64,000 bases of DNA, taken from Arthrobacter sp. B6. Lineage in GTDB: Bacteria; Actinomycetota; Actinomycetes; Actinomycetales; Micrococcaceae. Numbering within the stretch: position 1 is the stretch's first letter; every line of letters starts with the position of its first letter. The notes beneath the pieces were generated by a model. It worked only from the letters and a program-made list of their open reading frames with translations. It made no database searches and was not told where the DNA came from. The DNA lies in NCBI RefSeq assembly GCF_001663775.1, contig NZ_KV467168.1:2654770-2718769 (forward strand). Reading direction: 5' to 3'. Below, piece after piece: positions 42,186 to 52,064 of this stretch. The position numbers were made by a program, and so were the translations under genes.

Positions 42186-43136
42186 ATGACTGATGAAACC
42201 ACGACGGCGGCACCTTCCGCTACGGAGGAAGCCGCCCTTGCCGAGGCGCGGCCGCACGCAGAACGGCCCTTCACCGTCACACCCCGGGACACATTCGTGG
42301 ACGGTGCGGCGCTGTTCCCCGGCGACACCGGTGTGCTCCCCATGAAAGTGCGCCAGGCCCTGGTGAAGCTGCTCAAGGGCCCTTATGTCGACGGCGGCCG
42401 GGACGAAAAGCTGTGGACCACGCTGCTGGACAACCAACTCATCCTGCGCAGCCGCCTCTCCGAACTCTTCCTTGTGCTGCAGCTGGACCACGAACGCAAG
42501 ATCGCCGTCCTGCGCCCGGTGGACCCGGAGGCAATCGGCGGAAGCACACGCTCGAGCATCCTGCGCCAGCAACGTGCCCTGAGCCGGGTCGAAACCATCG
42601 TGCTGCTCCGCCTGCGACTCCTGCTTGACCGCCACGTCACAGCCCAGACGGATCCCACCATCACCCGCGAGGAAATCGCGGACCTTGTGGCCCATTACCA
42701 GCCCGCCGGACAGCAGGACGCGCTGAGGGACTCGGACGTGGTCACCCGCGCCATCACGAAGCTCCTGGCCCGCCAACTGCTCCTCACCACCGGCCTCGAC
42801 GATGTCTACACGATCTCCAACGCACTGCCCCTGGCCCTCCCCTTCGAAAACATCGGCGACATCCCGGCCCAAATCGAAGCGCTGGTAGCAGCAACAGCAG
42901 ACCCCACAGGCACGGAACCCCTTCTGGAGCTGGACGGCGACCCGGGTGCCGAGGACGACGACGCCGACGCCGGAGGTGACGTACCCAACGACGACGGTGC
43001 TGCCGCCCAGGGAGTGGCATCGGGCCTGTCGGAGCCGGACGGCCTGCTGCCTGCAGCAGAGCCGTCCGGCGAAGGGGCGGGGGCGGCAGCACCGTCGTCG
43101 TACCCAGCCACCGACACGAAAGGGAACGACAAGTGA
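42186..43136 (+). CDS. jetB: Wadjet/MksE KITE-type subunit, DUF4194
   Basis: The 316-residue protein carries the DUF4194 core: [59 protein letters not shown], then [42 protein letters not shown] and [26 protein letters not shown]. JetB forms the KITE-like pair clamping the SMC neck in Wadjet. The last 80 residues (about 236-316) are acidic, Ala/Gly/Pro-rich and apparently disordered, which makes it longer than many JetB proteins. The ATG at 42186 with AAGGA upstream is preferred to a TTG two codons earlier. Its stop overlaps the jetC start as GTGA. Confidence 0.9.
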   Translation: MTDETTTAAPSATEEAALAEARPHAERPFTVTPRDTFVDGAALFPGDTGVLPMKVRQALVKLLKGPYVDGGRDEKLWTTLLDNQLILRSRLSELFLVLQLDHERKIAVLRPVDPEAIGGSTRSSILRQQRALSRVETIVLLRLRLLLDRHVTAQTDPTITREEIADLVAHYQPAGQQDALRDSDVVTRAITKLLARQLLLTTGLDDVYTISNALPLALPFENIGDIPAQIEALVAATADPTGTEPLLELDGDPGAEDDDADAGGDVPNDDGAAAQGVASGLSEPDGLLPAAEPSGEGAGAAAPSSYPATDTKGNDK

Positions 43137-46100
43137 GCATCGCAAGCATGCTGCCGATGGGCGAGCTCACGAACCCCGGCCAGATGCGCCTTGCCCTGGT
43201 GCAGGTAGTCAACTGGGGCACGTTCCATGGGGCGCACACGATGCATGTGGACCGCAACGGAACACTGCTGACGGGCAACTCCGGGGTGGGCAAATCCACG
43301 CTGTTTGACGCCATGCTGCGCGTGTTTGATGCCCGGCCGCGCTCCAATGAGGCCGCGGCCCAGCGTTCCGGCGGTGCCGTTGAGGACAAGAGGACCACGT
43401 TCACGTATATGCGCGGCAAGGTGGGCGACAAGGCGGTGGGCGAAGGCTCCGCAAGTGCATTCCAGCGGCCTGGTGCCACCTGGTCCGCCGTCGCCCTGAC
43501 GTTTGATAACGCCGCGGGCACCCGCGTCACTGTGTCCGCCCTGTTCGACCTGCCCAAGAACGGTACGGAGTCCAGCGTCGGGCGTTTCTACCTGATCGAC
43601 AGCAAGCCGCTGGACCTGCCGGCCATCGAGGACATCGCGGAGAAACGCTTCACCAAGGCCGCGCTGGAGACCATCTTCCCGGACGCCCAGATCTACGATG
43701 TCCACAAGGCCTTCGCGGAGCGGTTCCGCCGGCTGCTGGGCATCAGTTCGGACCAGGCCCTGCCGCTGCTGCGTGTTATCCAGGCGGGCAAGGGCCTGGG
43801 CGGAAGCGTTAATACCTTCTTCCGCGACCAGGTCCTGGACGCTCCGGCCACCCTCGCCGCGGCCGATGACGTGGTGGAGGAATTCAGCAACCTCATGTCC
43901 ATCCGGCAGCGGCTGGAGGACGTGCGGCAGCAGCGGGACCAGCTGGCGCCCGTGCCCGGATTGAACAAGGAATACGCACAGTCGCTGCTGGACGCCAACC
44001 GGCTCCGTGAGCTGTCGGGTGAGGAGTTCGAAGCCTACAGGCAGCTGCTCTCGGTCACGGTGCACCAGAAAACCCTGGCCCGGTTTAAGGACCTGGCGCA
44101 GGCGAAAGCCAAGGAACTGGGTGCCGAGCGCTCGGTCCGGGACGGCCTGGCCAAGGAACTGCGTGGGCTGGAGGCCGACTACAACAACCAGGGCGGCAAC
44201 GCGATCTCCGCGATCGAGCAGTCGCTGGAGAACGCCCGGGTTGGGCTGAGGCTCCGGGAGCAGGTGGAGGAAGCTGCGCGCAAGGCGCTGACCGACGCCG
44301 GCCTGCAGCTTGAGTGGACCGCCGAGGGCTGGGAACAGGCCCACGAGCAGGCGGCAGCCCGGTCGGCCGAGCTCAGGGATGACTCCCAGGCGCTGCAGGA
44401 ACTCCGCTTCGAGGCCTTCGACGGCCACGCAACCAAAAAGCGCGAGCTGGCGGCCGCCCAGCAGGAGCTGGTGTCGCTGAGGACACGCAAGTCCCTGCTG
44501 CCGCCGTCGAGCATTGAAAACCGTGCGGCGATTGCCGCGGCCACCGGTGTCCCGGAGGACCGGATGCCGTTCGGCGGCGAACTGATCGACCTTGCCGACG
44601 GGCAGGAGCAGTGGCGGCCTGCCGCGGAGCGTGCGCTGCGGAACCTGGCCACCACGCTGCTGGTACCGGGAGAACATTTCGCAGCGGTGACCCGCTACCT
44701 GAACGACAACAAGGTCCGCGGTGCGTTGCGCGCCGTGGACGTGTCCAAGCCGCTCGCCGGCGGCGTGCTGGCTGTGGAGGACATGCGCGACGGCGACCTG
44801 CTCACCAAGCTGGACATCCTCGCCAGCGGCGCCGTCGCGGAGGCGGGGGAATGGCTGCGGGAGCGGATCGCCCTCGATTTCGCCTATCCGTGCGTCGAGG
44901 ACCCGGACGAACTGGCCGTCCTGGACAAGGGCCTGAGCCTGGGCGGCGTCGTCAAGCGTAACCGGCACACAGTGGAAAAGGACGACCGTTTCACCGGCCG
45001 CCAGGACTACGTGCTCGGGTTCGACAACGCCGCCAAGCTTGAGCTCGTGGCCGCCCAGGTGGAGGACCTGCAGCAGGAGCTGGCCAAGGCTGCCCAGCTG
45101 GCACAGAGCCGCGAAGAATCGCACCAGGGCATGAGCCGCCAGCTCGACGCCCTGAGGCTGATCGCGGAGGACCACCGCCCCTGGGAGCAGGTATCGGCTG
45201 CCGTCGCCGCGGAAGACCTTGCCAGGATTGAACAGCGACTCAAGGACGCCCTCGCCGCGCAGGCCGACCTGGAACCGCTGCGCGCCAACATCGAGACGGC
45301 GCGGCAGAAACACCAGGCCAGCACCGAAGCAGCAGCTGTTCTGCAGAGCGAATACAAGGCACTCGACCGGCAGCTGAGCGCCGCCGATTCGCTGCTGGAA
45401 GCCGCGCGTGCCCGCCTGGAGCAGGCGCCGCCGTCGGACGCCACCGTCACGGCGCTGGAACCGTACTTCACTGACTTCGGCGACGTCAGCGAGATGCATG
45501 AACTGGACAACCTCGCCAACCGCGTCCGGACGGCGCTGCTGGGGGAGCTGCACGCCGCCGAGACCCGTGGCCAGGCAACGTCCGAGCGGCTGACGCGGAT
45601 CTTCGAGGGCTTTGTCCGTGAGTGGGGAGCTGCAATCTCCGCAGACCACGGCACGTCCATCGGCGCGGCGGGGGAGTTCGAATCCCGCTACCACGCCATC
45701 GTCAGCGACGGCCTTCCCGCGCAGGAGACCGAGTTCCGGCAGTTCTTCAACCAGCGCACGCACGAGTCCTTCAGCACGCTGCTGCACCTGCTGGACGAGG
45801 AACGACGGTCCATCACGAGCCGCATCCTGCCGCTCAACGGCATCCTGTCCCAGGTCAACTTCCATGAAGGCAGCTTCCTGGAGCTGGACATCAAGCAGAC
45901 CCTGCCTGCCAGTGCGAAGCAGTTCAAGGACGCCATCCAGAACGCCCTGAAAGCCCGGCACACGCGCCCGGCCCGCCCGGGAACAGGGGCGGAAAGTTCC
46001 GCGGCCGACGACGCCGAACTCACCGCGCGGTACAAGACCTTGGAAACGCTGGTGAAGCGGCTGGGTTCGCAGACTCCCGAGGACCGGCGCTGGCGTGCTG

Positions 46101-46597
46101 AGGTGCTGGACGTCCGCGGCCACCTGTTCATCCAGTGCAAAGAGCACCGCGAAGTGCCCGGCCCGGCTTCAGGCCAAAAGCGCGGCAAGCGGACCGACGT
46201 TTACATGCACGCCGACACCGGCTCCATGTCCGGCGGCGAGCGGCAACGCTTCACGGCGTTCATCATGGCCGCGGCATTGAGCTACCAGCTGGGCATCGCG
46301 GAGCAGGGTTTCACCACTTACGGCACGGTAATGATGGACGAGGCGTTTGTGCTGGCGTCCGAGGAGTTTGCCGGTGCGGGCATCAAGGCGCTGCACGAGT
46401 TCGGGTTCCAGCTGCTGCTGGCCGCGCCGGAGAACGTGATCGACCTGTCCAGGCACCTGGGCTCCGTCACGGAGATCCTGCGGGACAAGCGCACCAACCG
46501 CTCGGGAGTCCTGACCACCCCGGTTATCAGTCCCAGGCCCGGTTCGGAAGGCGCATGGCGGTCCGAGGCCAACCCCGTGGACATCGTCTTGCGGTAG
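43133..46597 (+). CDS. jetC: Wadjet/MksB SMC-like ATPase
   Basis: This 1154-residue ATPase is the motor of the Wadjet complex. It has an N-terminal Walker [10 protein letters not shown] (residues 48-56), and two coiled-coil arms around a hinge-like middle (rich in Ala, Glu, Gln and Leu, for example 310-470 and 640-780). Its C-terminal head has the signature [10 protein letters not shown] (about 1030-1039) and Walker [12 protein letters not shown] (about 1062-1072). Both head halves look intact. In Wadjet it extrudes DNA loops, senses small circular DNA and positions the JetD nuclease. Here jetC is followed by a 194-base gap and an unrelated lipoprotein; no jetD is in the window. Confidence 0.92.
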   Translation: MSIASMLPMGELTNPGQMRLALVQVVNWGTFHGAHTMHVDRNGTLLTGNSGVGKSTLFDAMLRVFDARPRSNEAAAQRSGGAVEDKRTTFTYMRGKVGDKAVGEGSASAFQRPGATWSAVALTFDNAAGTRVTVSALFDLPKNGTESSVGRFYLIDSKPLDLPAIEDIAEKRFTKAALETIFPDAQIYDVHKAFAERFRRLLGISSDQALPLLRVIQAGKGLGGSVNTFFRDQVLDAPATLAAADDVVEEFSNLMSIRQRLEDVRQQRDQLAPVPGLNKEYAQSLLDANRLRELSGEEFEAYRQLLSVTVHQKTLARFKDLAQAKAKELGAERSVRDGLAKELRGLEADYNNQGGNAISAIEQSLENARVGLRLREQVEEAARKALTDAGLQLEWTAEGWEQAHEQAAARSAELRDDSQALQELRFEAFDGHATKKRELAAAQQELVSLRTRKSLLPPSSIENRAAIAAATGVPEDRMPFGGELIDLADGQEQWRPAAERALRNLATTLLVPGEHFAAVTRYLNDNKVRGALRAVDVSKPLAGGVLAVEDMRDGDLLTKLDILASGAVAEAGEWLRERIALDFAYPCVEDPDELAVLDKGLSLGGVVKRNRHTVEKDDRFTGRQDYVLGFDNAAKLELVAAQVEDLQQELAKAAQLAQSREESHQGMSRQLDALRLIAEDHRPWEQVSAAVAAEDLARIEQRLKDALAAQADLEPLRANIETARQKHQASTEAAAVLQSEYKALDRQLSAADSLLEAARARLEQAPPSDATVTALEPYFTDFGDVSEMHELDNLANRVRTALLGELHAAETRGQATSERLTRIFEGFVREWGAAISADHGTSIGAAGEFESRYHAIVSDGLPAQETEFRQFFNQRTHESFSTLLHLLDEERRSITSRILPLNGILSQVNFHEGSFLELDIKQTLPASAKQFKDAIQNALKARHTRPARPGTGAESSAADDAELTARYKTLETLVKRLGSQTPEDRRWRAEVLDVRGHLFIQCKEHREVPGPASGQKRGKRTDVYMHADTGSMSGGERQRFTAFIMAAALSYQLGIAEQGFTTYGTVMMDEAFVLASEEFAGAGIKALHEFGFQLLLAAPENVIDLSRHLGSVTEILRDKRTNRSGVLTTPVISPRPGSEGAWRSEANPVDIVLR

Positions 46598-46611
46598 CTG
46601 TGACCCGTGGA

Positions 46612-46641
46612 TTGTTTTTATAACAAATCGATGGATATATT
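46612..46641 (+). promoter_or_regulatory. Promoter candidate for the lipoprotein gene
   Basis: TTGTTT and TATATT are 18 bases apart in an unusually AT-rich patch directly after jetC, about 150 bases before the lipoprotein start. This suggests the lipoprotein is transcribed independently of jetABC. Confidence 0.45.
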
Positions 46642-46791
46642 GCTGAAGCCCTAGTAGCGGTGTTTCGCCGGTGCCATTCTGGTGCACATCACATACTCGC
46701 CTTCATCCTCCCCAATGGGTAGCCGCGGAACGCTGGGTCCCACGTCTGACGCCTGATGAGTTTGACGGCCTTCTCCTGAAAGGCACTACAA

Positions 46792-47505
46792 ATGCGCCCA
46801 GTAAACCGCGCACGCACCTTCGCGGCCCTCACGGCCGCCGCCAGCCTCGCTTTGACCGGATGCATGGCAAATGCCTCATCCGACGGCGCCGGTGCCCCGA
46901 CTTCCGGGACATCGACTCCGGCGTCCGCGAGCGCCAACCCCGCCCCCGCCGGCGCCGGGAGCCCGACCACGGCAGGCGGGGAGCCGACGTCGACCGCCCC
47001 CGCTCCGGCGGCCCTCGTGACGTACACCTTCCCGGACGGAATCTCCTTTAAGCATCCGGCAGACTGGCGGGTGGAGCTGTTCAAGGCGGCGGGCTCGCCG
47101 TTCGTGGGCACGGCTACGGTGTACGACGCAGGCGGCGCCAAGCAGGCCACTGTCTATACCGGACAGATTGCCGATGGAGTGACCAGCCCCGTGACCAGGA
47201 CCGTCTTCGAATCCCTGCCTGTTCCGGGACTGCAGGGGCAGCCTGCTCCCACGGCCCACTATTCGTTCTACGTGGACAATGTGAACGACATCGCGAAGTA
47301 CCGCATGCATCTCACGGCGGGGGTCCCACTTTCCGGGGGAGAAATGTCCCTCGACGGGATCATCCGTGTCGGTGATCGCGTGTTGGTCGCCGACGTCGAA
47401 TTCATCGAGCAGCCCTTCGCCTCCGACGAAGCCGCCAAGGCGTGGCTCGCTGGACCTGAGGGTCAGGCCCTCAAGGCGCTGCTCCTGAGTATGTCATACC
47501 GCTGA
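46792..47505 (+). CDS. Secreted lipoprotein of unknown function
   Basis: The 237-residue protein has a signal peptide with lipobox LTGC (Cys24) and an Ala/Pro/Ser/Thr-rich linker to about residue 80. A compact domain follows (VTYTFPDGISFKHPADWRVELF, then KYRMHLTAGVPLSGGEMSLDGIIRVGDRVLVADVEFIEQPFASDEAAKAWLAGPEGQALKALLLSMSYR). The pattern recalls PsbP/LpqN-like lipoproteins but I cannot assign it. It sits where a jetD gene would be expected but is clearly not a nuclease. Confidence 0.75.
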   Translation: MRPVNRARTFAALTAAASLALTGCMANASSDGAGAPTSGTSTPASASANPAPAGAGSPTTAGGEPTSTAPAPAALVTYTFPDGISFKHPADWRVELFKAAGSPFVGTATVYDAGGAKQATVYTGQIADGVTSPVTRTVFESLPVPGLQGQPAPTAHYSFYVDNVNDIAKYRMHLTAGVPLSGGEMSLDGIIRVGDRVLVADVEFIEQPFASDEAAKAWLAGPEGQALKALLLSMSYR

Positions 47506-47531
47506 CAGTTGCCCACGGCACGTTCAGTCGG

Positions 47532-47690
47532 TCAGCCGGCCTGGACCCGGCCCAGGAACTGGGCAGTCCGGGCCCGCAGGCCTTCGATCTGGCGGATCGC
47601 CACGGCGGCCGGGTCCGGGTTGATCTCATTGGCGGGCGGTTCCTTAAGGACGTTGCCGCAACACAGGAAGTCGGAACAGATCAGTATGCC
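47532..47690 (-). pseudogene. Possible gene remnant of unknown family
   Basis: On the minus strand a short frame reads GILICSDFLCCGNVLKEPPA, then NEINPDPAAVAIRQIEGLRA and a short tail to a stop. Its composition and hydrophobic-helix pattern look like the C-terminus of a real protein, but the upstream part of the frame (47691-47825) looks random. It may be the tail of a decayed gene. No family is recognised. Confidence 0.3.
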
Positions 47691-47817
47691 CACCGTGTTG
47701 CCGTCCCGTCCGGACTGTCCTGCGCGCCTGGCCACCCAAAGGACAACTGCCAAATGCGAAGTGCCGTGTCCACGAGCCAGGCCTGGACTGTGCGCTTCGT
47801 CACGTAGGCCAATTAAG

Positions 47818-47836
47818 TTACGCAAACCTTGCGTAA
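47818..47836. promoter_or_regulatory. 19-bp palindrome next to the iron box
   Basis: TTACGCAAACCTTGCGTAA is a perfect inverted repeat (8-bp arms, ACC centre) ending 6 bases before the DtxR-like box. It does not resemble the DtxR box and suggests a second regulator. Confidence 0.55.
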
Positions 47837-47842
47837 TCGGAT

Positions 47843-47861
47843 GGAGGGTAGGCTAGCCTTA
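47843..47861. promoter_or_regulatory. DtxR/IdeR-like iron box
   Basis: GGAGGGTAGGCTAGCCTTA matches the 19-bp consensus TTAGGTTAGGCTAACCTAA at 14 positions, including the central TAGGCTA. It lies 33 bases before the binding-protein start, so iron-bound DtxR/IdeR should repress the operon. Confidence 0.65.
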
Positions 47862-47893
47862 CTTAGGTTTGCATCAATCACCTAAGGAGTTCC

Positions 47894-48985
47894 GTGACTT
47901 CCCCCCTCTTTTCCGGCCCGAGTGCCACCCGCCGCACGCTGTTCAAATCAGCCGGCAAGGCAACGGCCGTCCTGGCCGCAGCGGCGCTCACCCTCTCCGC
48001 CTGCGCCACCGGACCGGCGTCCTCCACGTCGGACGCCAGCACCTCCAGCTCCAGCAGCTCGCAGTTCCCGGTCACCATCAAGCACGTATTTGGTGAAACC
48101 ACCATCAAGGAACAGCCGAAGCGCGTGGTCACCGTCTCCTGGGTCAACGACGACGTTGCCATTGCCCTCGGAGTGGTCCCGGTAGGCGTCCCCAAGAACG
48201 AATGGGGCGGCAACGACCAGGGCTCCACGCCCTGGAAGGATGCAGCCCTGGAGGAACTTGGCGCGGGCTTCGGTTCTGACAAGGCTCCGGTCCAGTTTTC
48301 CGAGGCCGACGGCGTCAACTTCACCGAGATCGCCAAGCTCACCCCGGATGTCATCCTGGCCGCCTATTCGGGCCTGACTGAAGAGGACTACAAGAAGCTG
48401 AACGAGATCGCCCCTGTGGTGGCCCACCCTGAGATTGCCTACGGAACGTCGTGGCAGGATTCCACCTCCATCATTGGCAAGGCACTGGGCAAGGAAGCTG
48501 AGGCCACCAAGCTCATCGCTGACACCGAGGCCACCATCAAGGAAAAGGTCTCCAAGTACCCGCAGATTGAAGGCAAGAGCTTCATCTACGGCAACCTGGA
48601 GCCCGCATCGGCTGACGGCGTCAACGTCTACACCGCCAACGACAACCGTCCCCGCTTCCTGAGCGAAATCGGCATGAAGCTCGCTTCCGTTGTGGAGGAC
48701 AACTCCAAGGGCTCCAAGGAGTTCTTCATCCCGTGGTCGGCTGAAAAGGCCAACGAACTTGAATCCGACATCTTCGTCACCTGGGTTCCGGACGCGGCCA
48801 CCACCGATTCCATCAAGGCGGACCCGCTGCTCGGCCAGATCCCGGCCATCCAGAAGGGCGCCCTCGTTGCCGATTCGGACAACACCCTGACGCTGTCCAT
48901 CTCGGCGTCCTCCCCGCTGAGCCTGCCGTGGTCGCTGGACACGTTCCTTCCGCAGCTGGCCACCGCAGCGGACGCAGTGAAGTAA
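47894..48985 (+). CDS. Iron-siderophore ABC transporter substrate-binding lipoprotein
   Basis: The 363-residue extracytoplasmic protein captures ferric siderophores for the two permeases downstream. Its start has TRRTLFK (twin-arginine-like, residues 12-18), a hydrophobic core and a lipobox LSAC (Cys37), so it may be exported folded by Tat and lipid-anchored. The mature part has the FecB/FepB pattern: VTIKHVFGETTIKEQPKRVVTVSWVNDDVAIALGVVPVGVPKNEWGG, LTPDVILAAYSGLTEEDYKKLNEIAPVVAHPEIAYGTSWQDSTSIIGKALGKEAEA. The GTG start has AAGGAG 5 bases upstream. It is preceded by a DtxR-like box and followed by a permease gene. Confidence 0.93.
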   Translation: MTSPLFSGPSATRRTLFKSAGKATAVLAAAALTLSACATGPASSTSDASTSSSSSSQFPVTIKHVFGETTIKEQPKRVVTVSWVNDDVAIALGVVPVGVPKNEWGGNDQGSTPWKDAALEELGAGFGSDKAPVQFSEADGVNFTEIAKLTPDVILAAYSGLTEEDYKKLNEIAPVVAHPEIAYGTSWQDSTSIIGKALGKEAEATKLIADTEATIKEKVSKYPQIEGKSFIYGNLEPASADGVNVYTANDNRPRFLSEIGMKLASVVEDNSKGSKEFFIPWSAEKANELESDIFVTWVPDAATTDSIKADPLLGQIPAIQKGALVADSDNTLTLSISASSPLSLPWSLDTFLPQLATAADAVK

Positions 48986-48995
48986 GCACAGTCCC

Positions 48996-50117
48996 ATGAC
49001 GGAAAGTACGACGGCGGCACCCGCCGGAGCGCGCGAACGTACACTTGGGGCCCCTGGTCGGTCGCCAGGAGGGCCTCAACTGTACGTTCGCGCCGGTCGA
49101 TGGGCTAGCGCCGGCGGGAAGGCCAGGGCCGGGCAGGCTGCCTGGCTGCTGGCCGCCGTCGTCGTACTTGCTTTGCTGGCGGCAGCTTCATTGGCCATCG
49201 GTGCCCGGGGGCTTTCCCTGGCCACGGTGTGGCAGGCCCTCACGCAGTTCGACCCCGCCAACGGCGACCACGCCGTGGTCCACGCCCGCATCCCACGCAC
49301 CGTCCTCGGGATACTTGCCGGTGGCGCACTGGGCCTTGCCGGCGCTGCCATGCAGGGCGTCGCCCGCAACCCGCTGGCAGACCCGGGCATCATGGGCGTC
49401 AACGCCGGCGCCGCGCTGGCTGTGGTCACCGGTATCTACCTTTTTGGCGTCACTTCCCTCAACGGCTACATCTGGTTCGCCTTCATCGGCGCCGCAGCAG
49501 CCGCCGTCGTGGTTTACCTCATCGCGTCCATGGGCAGGGACGGTGCGACGCCGGTCAAGCTTGCCCTCGCCGGGGCCGCGCTTAACGCAGGGCTTTATTC
49601 GCTGATGAGCGTTATTCTCGTCTCCAGCCAGGACACCTTCGATCGCTTCCGTTTTTGGCAGGTGGGCGGGATCGCAGGCCGCGACTGGGCCGTGGTGCTT
49701 CCGGGTTTGCCGTTCCTGGCCGCCGGGGCACTGATTGTCCTTTCCACCGGCCGCATCCTCAACAGCCTCGCTTTGGGGGATGACATCGCCCGCGGCCTGG
49801 GCCAGCGCGTAGGACTGGTCCGGGGCACCACGGCTCTGGGCATCGTGCTGCTGTGCGGCTCCGCGACCGCGCTGGCCGGGCCTATCGCCTTTATTGGCCT
49901 GGTCATCCCCCACGCCGTCAGGTCACTCACCGGCCCCGACTACCGCTGGATCCTGCCCTTCTCCCTGGTTCTTGCCCCGGCGCTGCTGCTCGGCGCGGAC
50001 GTCATCGGCCGCGTGGTGCTGCTGCCGGGCGAGGTTCCGGCCGGCATCATGTCGGCGCTGGTGGGCGCGCCCGTCTTTGTCTGGCTGATCCGCCGCGGCA
50101 AGGGGGTCGGACTGTGA
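48996..50117 (+). CDS. FecCD-family siderophore ABC permease
   Basis: The 373-residue membrane subunit has a hydrophobic core beginning at about residue 48 and ending in AGIMSALVGAPVFVWLIRRGKGVG. It includes RIPRTVLGILAGGALGLAGAAMQGVARNPLADPGIMGVNAGAALAVV and GPIAFIGLVIPHAVRSLTGPDYR, the FecCD signatures. The first 33 residues are odd: STTAAP and RERT...LYVRA come from a CGACGGCGG stem half and a palindromic repeat (49031-49093). No other in-frame start fits before the first helix. It lies 10 bases after the binding-protein gene. Confidence 0.9.
   Translation: MTESTTAAPAGARERTLGAPGRSPGGPQLYVRAGRWASAGGKARAGQAAWLLAAVVVLALLAAASLAIGARGLSLATVWQALTQFDPANGDHAVVHARIPRTVLGILAGGALGLAGAAMQGVARNPLADPGIMGVNAGAALAVVTGIYLFGVTSLNGYIWFAFIGAAAAAVVVYLIASMGRDGATPVKLALAGAALNAGLYSLMSVILVSSQDTFDRFRFWQVGGIAGRDWAVVLPGLPFLAAGALIVLSTGRILNSLALGDDIARGLGQRVGLVRGTTALGIVLLCGSATALAGPIAFIGLVIPHAVRSLTGPDYRWILPFSLVLAPALLLGADVIGRVVLLPGEVPAGIMSALVGAPVFVWLIRRGKGVGL
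49031..49093. repeat. Palindromic element inside the first permease gene
   Basis: Perfect 13-bp arms GCGCGAACGTACA and TGTACGTTCGCGC lie at the two ends, and the inner parts (CTTGGGGCCCCTGG against CCAGGAGGGCCTCAAC) are an imperfect inverted repeat. It encodes RERTLGAPGRSPGGPQLYVR in frame. Confidence 0.75.
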
Positions 50118-51250
50118 GCCTCAAGACCGTAAGCACTCAAACTGTGCGCGAACGTACAGATAAGGCCCTCAAAACCGCAAAAACAGGGCCTTATCTGTAC
50201 GTTCGCGCATCCCTGCCGCGCCGGACCCTCCTGAACCGGACCGCCGTGCTGGCCCTCGGCGTCGTCATCCTCTTCGCAGCGAGCGTCCTGCTGGGCAGCT
50301 ACACCGTGACCATCCCGGACTTTTTCAAGATTCTGATCGCCCACCTCACCGGCGGTGAACGGATTCCGGGCGCCAGTTTCATCGTGATGGAGAACAAGCT
50401 GCCCCGGGCAGTCATCGGCACCATGATCGGCGCCGCCTTCGGCCTGTCCGGCGGGCTGTTCCAGACCATGCTCCGGAACCCGCTGGCCAGCCCCGACGTG
50501 ATCGGCATCAGCTACGGCGCCAGTGCGGCTGCCGTCACCGCCATCGTGGTCTTCGGCGCCACCGGTCCTGCCGTGTCCGCGGCGGCACTCGGCGGCGCGC
50601 TCGGCATCGCAGCCCTTATCTACGCCATCTCCCGCGGACCATCACTGGGCTCGGGCGGCGGCCGGGGCAATGCGGCCGGCAGCCGGCTGATCCTTGCCGG
50701 AGTCGGCATCGCGGCCGCCCTGCATGCGGTGGTCAACTTCCTGATGACCCGCGCAGACATCCGCACCGCAGCGGACGCGCTTGTGTGGCTCAACGGGTCC
50801 CTCAATTCCGCCAACTGGGACCGCGCCGGCATGCTGGCCCTCTCGCTCCTCATCCTGGTCCCCGCCGTCATCGCCCTCGCCGGACCGCTCCGCATCCTCG
50901 AACTCGGCGACGACGCCGCGGCCGGGCTGGGCATCCGCGTCGGCCTCACCCGGCTCGCGGTGGTGATCACCGCCGTCGGACTCGCTGCGGTGGCGACGGC
51001 GGCAGCCGGCCCGGTCTCGTTCGTCGCCTTCCTGGCCGGTCCCATCGCCCGGCGCTTCACCCGGAAAGCCAGCCTCCCGGCGTCGGCCCTGGTGGGTGCG
51101 CTGATCGTCCTCGCAGCCGACTACTTCGCCGCCAACCTTGCCCCCTTGCTGCTGGACGGCACCGTGCTGCCCGTCGGCGTGATCACCGGCGCGCTCGGTG
51201 CCCCGTTCCTGCTGTGGCTCCTGGTCACGGCCAACCGAAAGGATGCCTGA
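50114..51250 (+). CDS. FecCD-family siderophore ABC permease (second subunit)
   Basis: The 378-residue permease pairs with the preceding FecCD protein. Its membrane core begins at about residue 40 and shows [90 protein letters not shown] and a C-terminal [20 protein letters not shown]. The GTG start overlaps the previous stop (GTGA). The first 32 residues include [22 protein letters not shown], encoded by a perfect 25-bp inverted repeat (50145-50209). The ATPase gene starts one base after its stop. Confidence 0.92.
   Translation: MSLKTVSTQTVRERTDKALKTAKTGPYLYVRASLPRRTLLNRTAVLALGVVILFAASVLLGSYTVTIPDFFKILIAHLTGGERIPGASFIVMENKLPRAVIGTMIGAAFGLSGGLFQTMLRNPLASPDVIGISYGASAAAVTAIVVFGATGPAVSAAALGGALGIAALIYAISRGPSLGSGGGRGNAAGSRLILAGVGIAAALHAVVNFLMTRADIRTAADALVWLNGSLNSANWDRAGMLALSLLILVPAVIALAGPLRILELGDDAAAGLGIRVGLTRLAVVITAVGLAAVATAAAGPVSFVAFLAGPIARRFTRKASLPASALVGALIVLAADYFAANLAPLLLDGTVLPVGVITGALGAPFLLWLLVTANRKDA
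50145..50209. repeat. Palindromic element inside the second permease gene
   Basis: Perfect 25-bp arms (50145-50169 and 50185-50209; outer ends TGCGCGAACGTACAGATAAG and its complement) enclose a 15-base A-rich loop. The outer GCGCGAACGTACA is identical to the arm at 49031. It is read in frame as part of the permease. Confidence 0.85.
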
Positions 51251-51251
51251 C

Positions 51252-52064
51252 ATGGCCGTTCTTAGCGCCCAGGACCTCACGCTGAAATACGACCAGCGCT
51301 GTGTGGTGGACGGCCTCACGGCAGAAATTCCGGAGGGAAAGGTGACCATGATCGTGGGCGCCAACGCCTGCGGCAAGTCCACGCTCCTGCGTGGCCTGTC
51401 CCGCCTCCTGAAACCGGCGGCCGGTGCGGTGACGCTGGACGGGAAGGACATCCACGCCCGCCCGGCCCGTGAACTTGCCCGTACCCTGGGACTTCTCCCA
51501 CAGCATCCCACCGCGCCGGACGGCATCGCCGTCCGCGACCTCGTGGGCCGGGGGCGCTATCCGCACCAGGGCTTCTTCCGGTCGTGGTCGGCGGAGGACG
51601 ACGCCGCGGTGCAGCGCGCGCTGGAAGCGACAGAAACGCTGGAACTCGCGCGGCGGAACGTCGACGAACTGTCCGGCGGGCAGCGCCAACGCGTTTGGAT
51701 CGCCATGGCGCTGGCCCAGGAGACCGACGTGCTGCTGCTGGACGAACCCACCACCTACCTGGACCTGGCGCACCAGGTGGAAGTCCTGGACCTGGTCACG
51801 GACCTGAACCGGAAGCGCGGAACCACCGTGGCCATCGTCCTGCACGACCTCAACCTGGCCGCCCGCTACGCCGACCATGTCATCGCCATGAAAGGCGGCG
51901 AGGTGGTGGCCCTGGGCGATCCCGCCACCGTTGTCACCGAAAAGCTGGTCCGCAGCGTTTTCGGCCTTGAGTCCCGTGTGATTCCTGACCCGGTCTCGGG
52001 CACGCCACTGATCATCCCGATCGGCCGCCACCACACAACCACCGAACTGGAGCTCGTTTCATGA
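51252..52064 (+). CDS. Siderophore ABC transporter ATPase (FepC-like)
   Basis: The 270-residue ATP-binding subunit drives ferric-siderophore import. It has Walker [10 protein letters not shown] (36-44), the Q-loop [31 protein letters not shown] typical of FepC/FhuC proteins, signature [17 protein letters not shown], Walker [17 protein letters not shown] and the switch histidine in [11 protein letters not shown]. The ATG at 51252 starts one base after the preceding stop. Its stop overlaps the reductase start (ATGA). Confidence 0.94.
   Translation: MAVLSAQDLTLKYDQRCVVDGLTAEIPEGKVTMIVGANACGKSTLLRGLSRLLKPAAGAVTLDGKDIHARPARELARTLGLLPQHPTAPDGIAVRDLVGRGRYPHQGFFRSWSAEDDAAVQRALEATETLELARRNVDELSGGQRQRVWIAMALAQETDVLLLDEPTTYLDLAHQVEVLDLVTDLNRKRGTTVAIVLHDLNLAARYADHVIAMKGGEVVALGDPATVVTEKLVRSVFGLESRVIPDPVSGTPLIIPIGRHHTTTELELVS

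Larger units (their letters stand above)
47506..47893. other. Intergenic region before the iron operon
   Basis: About 390 bases: a possible gene remnant on the minus strand in the left half, then the control region of the siderophore uptake operon (19-bp palindrome at 47818-47836, DtxR-like box at 47843-47861). Confidence 0.55.

Noticed and set aside
42806..46147. 1113-residue minus-strand open frame under jetB and jetC
   Set aside because: It is the antisense shadow of the high-GC coding frames; it lacks any domain and jetC carries all ATPase motifs on the plus strand.
46598..46791. Remnant of jetD after jetC
   Set aside because: The 194 bases have an AT-rich promoter-like start and no frame resembling DUF3322/DUF2220.
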